Shown piece by piece: positions 20,342 to 32,579 of a DNA stretch of 64,000 nt (positions are counted from its first letter, which is position 1; the number at the start of each line of letters is the position of its first letter). The notes beneath the pieces are model-generated. The model did not search any database, was not told the origin of the DNA, and worked only from the letters and a program-made list of their open reading frames with translations. The stretch spans positions 18,917,501 through 18,981,500 of the forward strand of contig NC_088303.1 of NCBI RefSeq assembly GCF_032854445.1, given 5' to 3'. The translations under genes and the position numbers were made by a program. This stretch comes from Liolophura sinensis (Eukaryota; Mollusca; Polyplacophora; Chitonida; Chitonidae).

Positions 20342-22079
20342 CCTACGGCACTGAGACAAGGCTAGTGTATAGATGGGCGCCATCAGCGCAGTGATTTCCC
20401 TTAATATTTGAGAGTAATTGTTGATAGAGGAGTATCAGATATTTTATGCGTATTTTCAGATTCCTTGAGCCTTAATCTCTACAAATTGCAGAAAAACCAA
20501 TCACCTAGGCTACCTGTATCTGAATCAATCAAAATCATCCAAAATAAAACTGAACTATTTACTCAGGTATTATCTAATGAATATTAAGTTATTCAACATA
20601 ACGGCGCCCTTGAAAGACAGTATGAAAAAGAGAGTTCAAATAAGTAATCGTGTATGCCAAGGCAAGCGGTGGCGTTTCTGTAGAGTTGAAGGCAAAGCAG
20701 ATCACCGCTCTTCGTGCGGCATATAAAGCCTTGTACATCAGCTTCTGTCTTGGGTCATCCAGCCTTGAGGACACAGTGGAGAACCCATTAAAACTATCGC
20801 TGTATATCCGCTGAATTCTGTTACGCAAAATCAAGTGGTAAACCTATATAGCCTTCAAATACGATAGTTTCATTGCCATGCATAGTACTTTGAACTGTAG
20901 GAATCGGCAAAAATCAGCATCACCCATTTAGCCATATGTTATTTATCATCTTCTGCTCCTTACCAGGCACCCAGCTGCTCGAAACTACGAATTTCGGATT
21001 GTCTACTGTGGTCCAGCTTTGTTGTACACGTAGAAAAGTCCCGCATGCCTGCCGGGTATGTACCGCCGTGACGTCACAAGGTCAGGGTGGCTCGATTGTA
21101 GTGGAGCAGACTTTCTGACGTTGAGCACCAAATTCTACCGTTTTTTTCTTCCGTTTTCCACGTTTTAAATGATCGGAATCGATTCAGGGGAATTCAAACT
21201 GTCTCTCCGCAGTTTGGCAGGACTAGTGCTGGGGGTATACTTTGAAAATATGTCGAAGACCCAAAGGTTTTACTTCTTGAAATGGGAGCCAGCATAGTCT
21301 CGCATTATTACTGGCTGTACCACGTATGAGCTGACGTATCGGCATGGGGATTTCGTTCATACAGTGCTGAATTTTCCGATTATAATTGGTTCTACTTCGC
21401 TGTTAGCAGTGCGTCGTGTGCCAAGCAACATACCGGATCGTACCCTCTCCCCAAATAATACATCGTCTTGCTGTTTATTTCTGAAAATAAAATGATTTCA
21501 GCCTGATTACGTATTACATTTGTATTTATGATTTATGCCTGGATTTCTTTCAGTGAGAAAGGTGCTATTTCATATGTTTTACAGATATCATTTTTCCTTA
21601 CAAAACTTTTACAGTCCTATATGTAGGCCTACGTCACGCAACAATAAGATTGATATGCAGCTTTCAGATATCTAGTGAATTGCTCAGCTTGACGCTGAAT
21701 GGTCTAAAATTCATGAACTTTGTGGAGCGTGCAACAGAGAACGGCTACATGAAATATGCCTTTTTTTTGTCCCCCCCCCCCCCCTTCCGAGATAGAATAG
21801 GCTTTAACACCTCCGTCTTGGCGGTTATTGTGTGACCCTATATCACTGAACCTTGTTTCGTACCTCGTCATATAGTATACCTCTTTCCCATTCTAGGTAT
21901 TCGACTTTGTACAAAACAAGGTACAGTGGCTAGGGCGGTGTATATTCTTAAATATACGATGTTAGTCATTTTCACGGGAGGAGGAAACTGGGCGTGCTTG
22001 GAGTAACCCATCGTCATTTGGCAAGACACTGATAAACCCTTTCAAGTTTATAATGTATTTTGGTGGATCTTCACAGAAT
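20342..22079. other. Intergenic, mostly unassigned
   Basis: The minus-strand frame 20834-20589 (PRQKLMYKALYAARRAVICF) has plausible codon use but no recognised family; it could be an exon. A C-run lies at about 21769-21784. Around 21970-22045 a fragment of the dispersed repeat seen at 5580 appears (ggaggaaactggg, ggcaagacactgata). Nothing else is recognised. Confidence 0.4.
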
Positions 22080-22345
22080 TGAGGCACCTCCGTGGCCGAG
22101 GGGTTAGCACGCCTGTACGGGGCAATGGACCTCCCACCAATGTGGTCCAAGTGAGTCCATCTCCTGCTTGCTGCCTCTCAGGCCTGTTATACCTGGCAAG
22201 GTCTGCCAGCAACCTGTGGATGTTCGTGGGTTCCCCCCAAGTTCTGGCCGGTTTCCTCGAAACCATAAAGCTGGCCAGTCGTCATCTTGGTGAAATATTC
22301 TTTAGTACGACGTAAAGCACCTATCAAATCAAATCACAGCAATAA
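22080..22345 (+). repeat. Family A SINE, diverged
   Basis: The head is ggcacctccgtggccgagggg. The body contains cctggcaaggtctgccagcaacct and gtttcctcgaaaccataaag. The 3' core aatattctttagtacgacgtaa is followed by the start of an AAAT-type tail. Confidence 0.8.
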
Positions 22346-22589
22346 AAGCAGGGAAATCCAGAAGTTCCCAGTCTAAGGCCGGAACTGAACCTGTTCCTGC
22401 ATATTTGCCATCAGTCAGCTATAAAGCCCCACTCCCCTGTGAGGATATGATAAGTGTCTATTTTGGCAAACAGAAATTTCTTTCAAAACGCATGTACAAA
22501 AATTACAAGATACAGGGTATTGAGTATTACTCTAGGTCACAGTTGATAACACTACGTCTGCTTATGAATTTTACACCATGCCCTTCGTG

Positions 22590-23575
22590 CTGATAACAGA
22601 CAGTTTTATTCTGTGGTCCTTGTGCTGACATCAAATCAGTTTTTACACCATGGTCTTTATGCTGATATCAAACACAGCGTAATTACGTTGTCCCCGCGCT
22701 GGCATGAAATCTGATTTACCCCCAATGTCTTTGTGCTGATATCAACCACACCTCAACTTAATTCTGTTCTCTTTATGCCGGCATAACATTAGATTTACAC
22801 AATAGTTCTAGTGTTGATATCAAACACAACCTAACTCTGTTGTCCTTGTGCGGACATCAAGTCAGGTTTGGAGCATTATCCTTGTGCTTATATCAAACAG
22901 CCTTATCTTGTCCTTAATTGTGCTGTTATCAAATCTGATTTACACCATGGTCCTTAAACATGCTGATATCAAACAAAACCTAATTCTGATGTCCTTGTGT
23001 TGGCATCAGAACAGATTTATACCATGGTCCTTTTGCTGATATCAAACACAGCTTTATTCTGTTGTCCTTATGCTGGCGTCAAATCTGATTTACACCGTGA
23101 TCTTCATCATGGTCTATTGGTGATATCAAACACGGGCTAATTCTGTTCTCAATGTGCTGTCATCAAATCAGTTTTACACCATGGTCCATTTGTTGAAATC
23201 AAACACAACCTAATTGTGATGTCCTTGTGTTGGCATGAGACCAGTTTTACACCATGGTCCTTGTGCTGATATCAAACAGGCCTTGTTCTCTTGTCCTTGT
23301 CATGAAATCAGTTTTACATCATGGTCCCTTTGTTGACATGGAATTGTGCTGATATCAAACACCACCTAATTCTGATGTCCTTGTGTTGGCATGAGACCAG
23401 TTGTACACCATGGTCCTTGTGCTGATATCAAACACCCCCTGATTATGTCGTCCTTATGCAGGAAGCAAACCTGATTACCATGGTCCTTAATTATGCTTTT
23501 ATCTGAAACACAATTTTGATGTCCTTGCGGTAACATCAAGTCAGATTCACACCTTGGTCCTTGGTTTTTGAGCTA
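22590..23575. repeat. Minisatellite, about 70-bp units, abutting the MATCAP stop codon
   Basis: Alternating half-units are ttgtgctgatatcaaacac with cctaattctgatgtcc, and ttgtgttggcatcaaatcag with tttacaccatggtcc. They repeat about 13 times with substantial divergence. The array ends within a few bases of the MATCAP stop (23579-23581), so it probably forms the 3' UTR. A minus-strand AATAAA at 23058-23053 within the array is a candidate polyadenylation signal. Confidence 0.9.
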
Positions 23576-23578
23576 GCA

Positions 23579-26500
23579 TCACACGCCAGCTAAGACCTCC
23601 TCGGTTAATCCATTTACTGTTGCCACTCTGTCCAAACACCTTTTGTAATTGTCATAGTCCCTCATAAAGCCTGGGATCCTGGTATTTCCCAAATCAGCCA
23701 GTTCCTTCAGTCTATCAACATCCTGGTATGCAATTTTTCCTAATGAGAGAAGTAACTGGAAATCTATTGAATTTCTGTGTTTAAGAAGTTCTAAGGCTCC
23801 ATCCAGATAAACCTGGTCCTTGCAAAACCCTCCTGAAAAGTTGAACAGCAAATTATGAGTGGAAAACAGGCAATATCCAAAAAAATGTATACTATACTTA
23901 ATAAGTTTCAGCATGTATTAGTTGATTTGCTGAAACACATCTGTTATGTTTCTTTCTGGGTGGATAAATGAACGAACTTTCTCTAGTGTAACATTTCATG
24001 CTGGTGGACGGAGAATGTGATGTGTGACCACACCACCTGCATGCAACTCCTAATGAGAGCTACATGACAGCCTTAAGAACAATAAATGCAACAGAAAACA
24101 AAGTCAATTCTCTGCCCAAGAATGAGACTGAACCCATATACATGTATATCCCATGCTACCAGTGAAAGACTAAAGCCTCAATGACTTGGCCTCTGCTCGC
24201 TCATCTTTTCCTGAGTTCATGTTCATGTGTTTAATTCAGTACCCCTGCATCGCCTGTTTATGTATTTAATACTGTGCATCCCCAGTTCATGTTAATGTCA
24301 TAATACAGCGCTCCTCAGTTCACGTTAATATCGTAATACAGCGCTCCTTAATTCATGTTCATATCATAATACAGCACTCCTCAGTTCTTCTTTATGTCAT
24401 AATACAGCTCTCCTCAGTTCATGTTCGTCATAATACAGCGCTCCTCAGTTCACGTTAATGTCATGATACAGCGCTCCTCAGTTCATGTTAATGTCATAAT
24501 ACAGTGCTCCTCAGTTAATCTTCATGTCATAATACAGCTCTCCTCAGTTCATGTTCAAGTCATAATACAGCGCTCCTCGTTTCACGTTAATGTCATTATT
24601 GGCGCTCCTCAGTTCATCTTCATTTCATAATACAGCGCTCAGTTCATGTTCATGTCATAATACAGCGCTCCTCAGTTTACTTTCATGTCATAACACAGCG
24701 CTCCTCAGTTTACCTTCATGTCATAATACAGCGCTCCCAAGTCCATATTCATGTCATAATACAGCGCAATTCATGTTAATGTCATAATACCGTACCCCTC
24801 AGTTCATGTTCATGTCATTATACAGCGCCCCTCAGTTCATGTTCATGTCATAATACAGCGCTCCACAGTTCATGCTAATGTCATAACACAGTGCTCCTAA
24901 ATTCATGTTCATGTCATAATACAGCCCTGCTCAGTTCATGTTAATGTCATAATACAGCGCTCTTCAGTTCATGTTAATGTCATAATATAGTGCTCCTCAG
25001 TTCATGTTCATGTCATAATATCTTATCAGTTTATGTTATGTTTATTACAGTACCCTCAGTTCGTTTTGACGTGTGTAATACAGTGCTCATTAGTTCATGC
25101 TGCTATGTTTAATACAGTGCTGATCAGTTCATATTATGGTTATAATAGTGCTCCTCAGTTCATATTGTTGTGGTTAATTTGGTTCTCCTCGGTTGATGTT
25201 GATATGTTCAATACAGTGCTTCCTCAGTCCATGTTGGTATGTTTAATACAGTGCTCTTCGGTTTATGTTGGTATGTTTAAGTGCTCTTCAGTTCATGGTG
25301 TTATGTTTAATACAATTCTAATCAGTTCGTGCTGATATGTTTATTACAGTGCCTGTCAGATCATGTCGATATGTTCAATACAGTGCTCTTCAGTTCATGT
25401 TGGTATGTTTAATACAACGCTCTTCAGTTCATGGTGCTATGTTGAATACAGTGCTCTTCAGTTCATGGTGCTACATGTATGTTTACTAGAGTACCCCTCA
25501 GTTTATACTGATATGTTTAATACACCGCTTCTTAGTTCATGTTGTTATGTTTATTAAAATTTATATCTGTGTAGATGTATGTTGCCGAGAAAGGCCATGC
25601 GATTTGATATAAAGCATAAACAATGTCTGCTTAGTTGACTTTAAAAATTGTAGAGTGTGAGCATACATATAGCAAGACATGCCATCCATCACACACAAAC
25701 CACGTGCATTTCCATGTGGCACTTGCAGCCAGGTGTAAGGTTTTGGAAAGTCTTTCAATCCCTGAGACATCCCTGATGTCTGTTCTAATGTCTACGGTAA
25801 ATTTAGAATTGCGAAGAATAGCTTATTCCATATGTGAATTTATATATTCCCTAATTATTTTAAATGTATCCTCGAAGATACCAATGATGCCGTATAACGT
25901 GGCATGTCATGTCAAGTAATAATGTTACCTCTGTTCCTACCCCTTGGAAGCCTCATTCAGTTCTCTCAGACATTATACTGAACTAAACTATATTCTTGAC
26001 AAACACACGAGAAAAAGAATGATTAAATTACTATCTAAGACTTCAGACAAAAACAGGAAGTTGGCAGCTGGTACATGTATATATCCTGCGGAGATTTTCA
26101 AACAGCTTTCCGCAATCATCTGTACGCCCGCTGGAATACCTACAAACCAGTCCTATCACATAACAGCAGTAATAATACAGTGCTTCTCAGTTCAGGTTGA
26201 TATGTTTAATGCCGTGCTTCACAAGTTCCTCTTGATATGCTCAATACCATGAATACAGCACTGTCTCAGTTCATGTTGATATGTTAAACACAGTGCTTCT
26301 TGCTTCATGTTGATATGTCTGATGCAGTGGTCCTCGGCTGGTGTTGATATATTTAATGCAGTGCTCCTCAGTTCATAATGGTATGTTTTAAACAGTGCTC
26401 CTCAGTTCATGTTGATTTGTTTAACACTGTGCTCATCAGTTTGTGTTGAAATGTTTAATACAGTGCTCCTCATTTCATATTGATGTGTTTAAAACAGTGT

Positions 26501-29500
26501 TCCTCAGTTCATGTTGATTTGTTTAACACTGTGCTCATCAGTTTGTGTTGATATGTTTAATAGTGCTCCTGTTTAACCCATGTTTACATGTTTACTGATG
26601 TCCTCCTAATTTGCCCATGTTGATATGTTAAATATAGTACCCCTCAGTTCATGTTGATATCTTTAATACAGTGCTTCCTCAGTGCTTGCTGATATGTTTA
26701 ATACAGTGCTCCTCAGTTCATCCTAATATGTTTAATACAGTGCTCAGCTCATGTTGATATGTTCAACACAGTGCTTCTCAGTTCAGGTTGATATGTTTAA
26801 TACAGTGCTCCTCAGTTCATCTTAATATGTTTAATACAGTGCTCCTCAGTTCAGGTTGATATGTTTAATACAGTGCTTCTCAGCTCATGTTGATATGTTT
26901 AATACACTGCTTCTCAGTTCAGGTTGATGTGTTTAATACAGTGCTTCTCAGTTCAGGTTGATATGTTTAATACAGTGTTTCTCAGTTCGGGTTGATATGT
27001 TTAATACAGTGCTTCTCAGTTCAGGTTGATATGTTCAATACAGTCCTTCTTTGTTCCTGCTGATATGTTTAACACAGTGCTTCTCAGTTCCTGTTTATAG
27101 GTTCAATACAGTGGCCTTTCTGATCATGATGAATGTTTATATATTAATCAGTTTCTATCAACTACTAATTCACAAACATTAAGCACTACCTCCTTGTACT
27201 CACCTGGAACTGACGTGTCTCCTTGGCCTCTCTTAGCCCGCATACAGTAATCCCATCTTACCTGGGCATCACTCACAAATTTACCCAAGTCTCGAAATAG
27301 ATCTTTGAATGAAAGATAGGCAGCCTTGTATGCTGTGTAGTAGAGAAGTGCTGACCTCCAGAGGCATGGGTCTTTCCTCAGGAGAACGCTGTGAAGAGAT
27401 GCTAGTCCTTCCTCAGTGGGGTTGAAGTGTTTCAAACTTAACTCCTTCCGCTTTTTCCAGTTGAACCAGATCTGTATGAAAACAAGATGAATGAAATTTA
27501 TGTGTAGAATAGAAATATTTCATCCAAAGGACTACTCTCACCAAAGACAATCTTCATGAAAGTTTTCACGACACTTTTAAAATATTCATTCGACAAATAA
27601 ACAGTATTTACTGAGGAGTATCATGCCACTAACATTAAAAGAATGTTTAGACGTGAATATAACCATCTATACATACTGCAATCATGGTTTATTTTCAAAC
27701 TGTTACTATGTATAAGGCCATATTGTTTATCATGTACACCTACAGTGTACATAGTCAATGACATCACAATGAATTTTCTCTATCAGTATAAACAAGGATT
27801 TCATGTCTGATTCACTTTAGCATGCACAGAAAAGAGAGTACAATTATATACAAATGTGTTCTTGTCAGCTGCAATGTTCCAATAACACCCCCTTCCTGTC
27901 CTCAGAGTATACATTTATATACAAATGTGTTTCTGTCAGCTGCAACGTTCCAATAACACCCCCTTCCAGTCCTCAGAGTATACATTTACATACAAATGCC
28001 TTCTTGTTAGCTGCAGCGTTCCAATAACACCCCTTCCTGTCCTCAGAGTATACATTTATATACAAATGCGTTTCTGTCAGCTGCAACGTTCCAATAACAC
28101 CCCCTTCCAGTCCTCAGAGTATACATTTACATACAAATGCCTTCTTGTTAGCTGCAGCGTTCCAATGACACCCCCTTCCTGTCCTCAGAGTATACATTTA
28201 TATACAAATGCGTTTCTGTCAGCTACAATATTCCAATGACACCCCTTCCAGTCCTCGGAGTATACATTCACATACAAATGCCTTCTTGTCAGCTGCAACG
28301 TTCCAATAACACCCCTTCCTGTCCTCAGAGTATACATTTATATACAAATGTGTTTCTGTCAGCTGCAACGTTCCAATAACACCCCCTTCCAGTCCTCAGA
28401 GTATACATTTACATACAAATGCCTTCTTGTCAGCTGCAGCGTTCCAATAACACCCCTTCCTGTCCTCAGAGTATACATTTATATACAAATGCGTTTGTGT
28501 CAGCTGCAACATTCCAATAACACCCCCTTCCAGTCCTCAGAGTATACATTCACATACAAATACCTTCTTGTCAGCTGCAACGTTCCAATAACACCCCCTT
28601 CCTGTCCTCAGAGCATACATTTATATACAAATGCATTTCTCTCAGCTGCAACGTTCCAATAACACCCCCTTCCTGTCCTCAGAGTATACATTCACATACA
28701 AATGCCTTCTTGTCAGCTGCAATGTTCTAATAATACCTCATTCCTGTCCTCAGAGTATACATTTATGCACAAATGCCTTCTTGTCAGCTGCAACGTTCCA
28801 ATGACACCCCTTCCTGTCCTCAGAGTATACATTTATGTACAAATGCCTTTTTGTCAGCTGCAACGTTCCAATAACACCCCCTTCCTGTCCTCAGAGCATA
28901 CATTTATATACAAATGCGTTTCTCTCAGCTGCAACGTTCCAATAACACCCCCTTCCTGTCCTCAGAGTATACATTCACATACAAATGCCTTCTTGTCAGC
29001 TGCAATGTTCTAATAATACCTCATTCCTGTCCTCAGAGTATACATTTATACACAAATGCCTTCTTGTCAGCTGCAACGTTCCAATGACACCCCTTCCTGT
29101 CCTCAGAGAATACATTTATGTACAAATGTCTTCTTGTCAGCTGCAACGTTCCAATAACACCCCCTTCCAGTCCTCGGAGTATACAATTATATACAAATGC
29201 CTTCTTGTCAGCTACAATATTCCAATAACACCCGCTTCCTCTCCTCAGAGTATACATTTATGTACAAATACCTTCTTGTCAACTGCAATGTTCTAACAAC
29301 ACCCACTTACTGTATCCAAAGTATACAATTATATACAAATGCCTTGCTGTCAGCTGCAACGTTCCAATAACACCTCCTTCCTGTCCTCAGAATATACAAT
29401 TATATACAAATGCCTTCTTGTCAGCTACAATATTCCAATAACACCCGCTTCCTCTCCTCAGAGTATACATTTATGTACAAATACCTTCTTGTCAACTGCA

Positions 29501-32500
29501 ATGTTCTAACAACACCCACTTACTGTATCCAAAGTATACAATTATATACAAATGCCTTGCTGTCAGCTGCAATGTTCCAATAACATCCCCTTCCTGTCCT
29601 CAGAGTATACATTTATATACAAATGCCTTCTTGTCAACTGCATTGTTCCAATAACACCCCCTTCCTGTCCTCCGAGTATACATTTATTTACAAATGCCTT
29701 CTTGTCAACTGCATTGTTCCAATAATACCCCCTTCCTGTCCTCCGAGTATACATTTATATACACATGCCTTCAGATGATCCAAATGGATGATTTATGGTA
29801 CTGAGTGACACAGACCTAACTAACCTGATGCTTGTTGTTACAGCTGCGTAAATAGTGGGTACCTGTAAATACAAAATAGTACAGTAAAAAATTAGATATT
29901 TTTTGACATGTTTGTGAATGACTGCACCAAACTGGTGATTTCTGGGATGTGGTCAGATCACTGCCCTTCTAATTACCCTAAATGACCACAAATTTTGTCA
30001 ATAATTTATATGCCTCTAAAAATGCACTTTTGTGGGAAAAATTTGAGATCATTTTAATAGGGTACTTGATCATCAGACAGACAGCCGTCCTATCTACACC
30101 TGTAACGCATTAATATCAGACTAACCATCCTATAATCAACAGATGCCAATTAACCTACCTGGACAATGTAAAGTTAGGATTGGACTGTTCTACATGTATA
30201 GCAATTCCAAGTTATGGTGATGCAATCAACACCATCAGACTTTCAATTTTCATGAGAATTGTTGTCAACAGGCTTCTCCTGTTCTTGTAGATAAATAAGA
30301 ATTTCTTCAAGAAAATAGTTGAAAAGTATTTTCAATAAAACTCCAGAATATTTCACAAACATAATGGCAACCAACAATTAGGTGGGAGAAAACTGGGGTT
30401 TTAACACACATGTTCAGTGTAAAATTGTACAACAAATGTTTATCACTTATCCTTTTTTGTTTTTAAATCCTTGTGATGTCATTGGTGGTCCCTTTCATTT
30501 TTGTTTTAATAATGTTTCTGTGGCATCAGATGTCAGCTAGGACATTCCAAACTTCAAGAAGACTCCACGGTATTTTTAGCAAATTTTAAACTGTCCTGGG
30601 GCCACTTTCACAAAGTGGCATACCACATGTATTTATTGTACATTTGTCGTACGATATTTTATACATCACTATTAACGTACCATTTTCCTATGTGTGCAAA
30701 GAGGCCCCAAATCTCCACAGCTTATTTCTAGCCAAATATAAGATATAAATTGCATATATACATGCATCAGAGGGTTAGCCATAAATGTAAAAGAGGGTGT
30801 CAAAGCATCCCATTTTGAGGCCATTTTGCCATAGTACGGTGTCCAGAATTTTTTTCTCTTATCTCTCCAGTGTTACAAGTGCTGAAAACAGGGTGTCCAA
30901 ACAGCACCAGTTTTCTATTTCTCTCGTCCACAGGTGGACAGGTAACTGGTTAAACCCTGACATGAGTACAAAATCACAGAAAAAAGTACACCTCATCACC
31001 AAGTATTTTAATACTCTGATAACTTTCAGTTTCAAATGTAAAATCTCTGCAGTTTACCTTTAACTGGAAAAATATGTGCATTGGATATTATCCAAAATGA
31101 TTTCTGTAAAAACCTTTACCTTAATAATTTGTTTGACAAAAAGGGAGAAAAAAACCCATACCAGCCTTATACTATATTTTTTCTGACAGGGACAGATGGT
31201 TACACCAAACAAATAATTATTTATAAGCATGGTCATATTTTTCTTTTTTTTAACACTATATTGTACTAACACTAATTGAAAATGTACCAATTTCATGTCG
31301 GAGGAGTCCTTCTACCCAGAATTCCCTTAAGTTGACAATACGGACATTGAGTGTAGCTTTGCCTCTGCCCTTTGTCATGGAAGCCCTCGAGAGTAAATCT
31401 TCAGAAAGATTCAATCGAATCTCATCTTCCAGGTCCTCTTGTCGAAGATAGCGTTTGATGATCGACACAATCTCAGGTCTATTTAAAATCTTTCCACCTG
31501 TCTTCTCCTCAAAATTTTCATAGTGGCCATGCTTTTCCAGAGCCCTTTCCATGATTAAAATTGCCTGCAAAATTATAGGAAGGGCTAATTCTTATATTTT
31601 TATGTACTAAACAAAGACATTTTTACAAAACAAAATTACTTACTGGCAATAATGTATGTATATGTTAAAAACAAAATAATATGTCCACTTAATATGTTTT
31701 GACCTGTTTTTACCCAGCAGATTAGTACAAACATGTATGAAAATACAGCCATAACTATCACGGACAACAATTACATAGACTATATACGTCCCAATGTATC
31801 ACTGATGTTTAATAGCTTTACAGCATGTATTAGGTGACTTTTATCTGGTATGTAACTCATAGTTATGTTTGCCGTATGAAAGCCATATATCAGACTTATT
31901 TTTTTCAGTTTTGTATGTGGCAAACCTTAATAATAATTACTGGTAGTACCTGAGGCAAATATTTATCACTTGGGGAGCTGAATCTTTCTAAGGCATCAAC
32001 GTCAGCTGGATTTCTGTATACAAACACTGGGTTGTAGCAAAATCTGGCCTGGAAGAAGCGTTCTTTTTCTGATTTCTCATTTTCAGGTCTGATAGCAGTT
32101 AACAGAGGGACTACTGGTTTCTTGCCCCCCTTTATGTTCAAAGGTTGAACTGAACAAGATTGCACATGGTCACTTGCTGCAGTATTATACCCTTGCTTAC
32201 CAACTAAACTGTTCTGGCCTGACTTCGTCTTACATGAAACATCATTATGGGAGACGTCCCAAAGAGATTGAGATGATGACAATGTGATATGTTTTAGCCG
32301 CACATGATTCACTGATGTTGCTCTTACGTTTAACTGACAGATTCGTTTTCTCACATTTGTTGATGTTGACAAATATGACGGGGTCAAACTGGCAGGGATA
32401 CATGTAGGTGTTACAGATATCTCTTTACCCAACACAGTAATATCACTGCTGACCTCTGCACTTCCAAGAGGCCTGGCGCGCACTTTCTTTTTTATATTTT

Positions 32501-32579
32501 TCTTCTTGCGGTGTTTTTTCTCGCCCGTCATAACACCCAGCTCTGAAGGGTCCTTTTTCTTAGCACAATTAATGCTCAT
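23579..32579 (-). CDS. MATCAP-family tubulin tyrosine carboxypeptidase (5 exons, complete)
   Basis: Joined exons 32579-31950, 31564-31288, 29862-29825, 27471-27204 and 23832-23579 give 488 residues, close to vertebrate MATCAP1/2; phases 0,1,0,1 all match. The protein belongs to the DUF1704 (KIAA0895/KIAA0895L) family, metalloproteases that remove the C-terminal tyrosine of alpha-tubulin on microtubules. The zinc motif HEIGTH is at 300-305, and a conserved NPTEEGLASLHSVL block from 332 carries the likely third ligand Glu. Other family blocks are RFCYNPVFVYRNP late in exon 1, the WRSALLYYT and RWDYC-RAKRGQ-DTS region in exon 4, and KDQVYLDG in exon 5. The first 130 residues are poorly conserved, with a Lys-rich tract at 21-33 that could help microtubule contact (inference). 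Whether it is nearer MATCAP1 or MATCAP2 was not determined. The start is the first ATG of the open frame. Confidence 0.93.
24240..25560. repeat. Minisatellite in MATCAP intron 4, about 33-34-bp units (left block)
   Basis: At 24240-25025 the units are tcagttcatgtt followed by catgtcataatacagcgctcc. From about 25030 the spacer changes to gatatgtttaatacagtgctcc, with the same tcagttcatgtt core. Both dialects therefore share one half-unit and differ in the other. About 40 units are present, with frequent length variants. Confidence 0.95.
25561..26160. other. Unique spacer inside the intron 4 minisatellite
   Basis: About 600 bp of non-repetitive sequence separates the two blocks. I see no exon of the MATCAP gene here; the open frames at 25635-25919 and 25944-26252 have no recognised similarity. 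Confidence 0.6.
26161..27130. repeat. Minisatellite in MATCAP intron 4 (right block)
   Basis: About 28 units of the gatatgtttaatacagtgct dialect are present with tcagttcatgtt or tcagttcaggtt. The tcagttcaggtt variant is homogeneous at about 26770-27030, suggesting local recent expansion. It ends about 70 bp from exon 4. Confidence 0.95.
27850..29770. repeat. 71-bp minisatellite with higher-order units in MATCAP intron 3
   Basis: About 27 units contain acaaatgccttcttgtcagc, tgcaacgttccaataacacc and ccttcctgtcctcagagtat. Higher-order periods are visible: 283 bp (a block near 28702 repeats near 28985), 423 bp (27925 and 28348), and about 212 bp (29210 and 29422). The array stops about 50 bp before the 38-nt exon 3. 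Open frames of about 104 residues inside it are by-products of the repeat. Confidence 0.95.
29825..29862 (-). other. MATCAP exon 3: 38-nt microexon carrying the second zinc His
   Basis: The acceptor ttacag and donor gttagt bracket 38 nt. The exon supplies the last two bases of the Gly codon, then THYLRSCNNKHQ. Exon 2 ends with HEI plus one base of Gly, so the HExxxH motif is complete only when this exon is included. Skipping it would remove His305 and shift the frame (38 = 3n+2). Confidence 0.9.
29881..31287. other. MATCAP intron 2, no repeats recognised
   Basis: AT-rich sequence without a recognisable gene or SINE. The ORFs at 30797-31063 and 31081-31269 are short and unassigned. Confidence 0.5.

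Noticed and set aside
24421-25557. Repetitive ORFs such as 24421-24630 and 25033-25335
   Set aside because: By-products of the 33-34-bp minisatellite; no sequence outside the repeat.
27925-29754. Several ORFs of about 60-104 residues with Cys-rich repeats
   Set aside because: Direct translations of the 71-bp array inside a MATCAP intron; they start and stop with the repeat period.
24240-29770. Regularly spaced repeats that could suggest a CRISPR array
   Set aside because: Units are directly adjacent without unique spacers, and the surrounding gene is spliced and eukaryotic.
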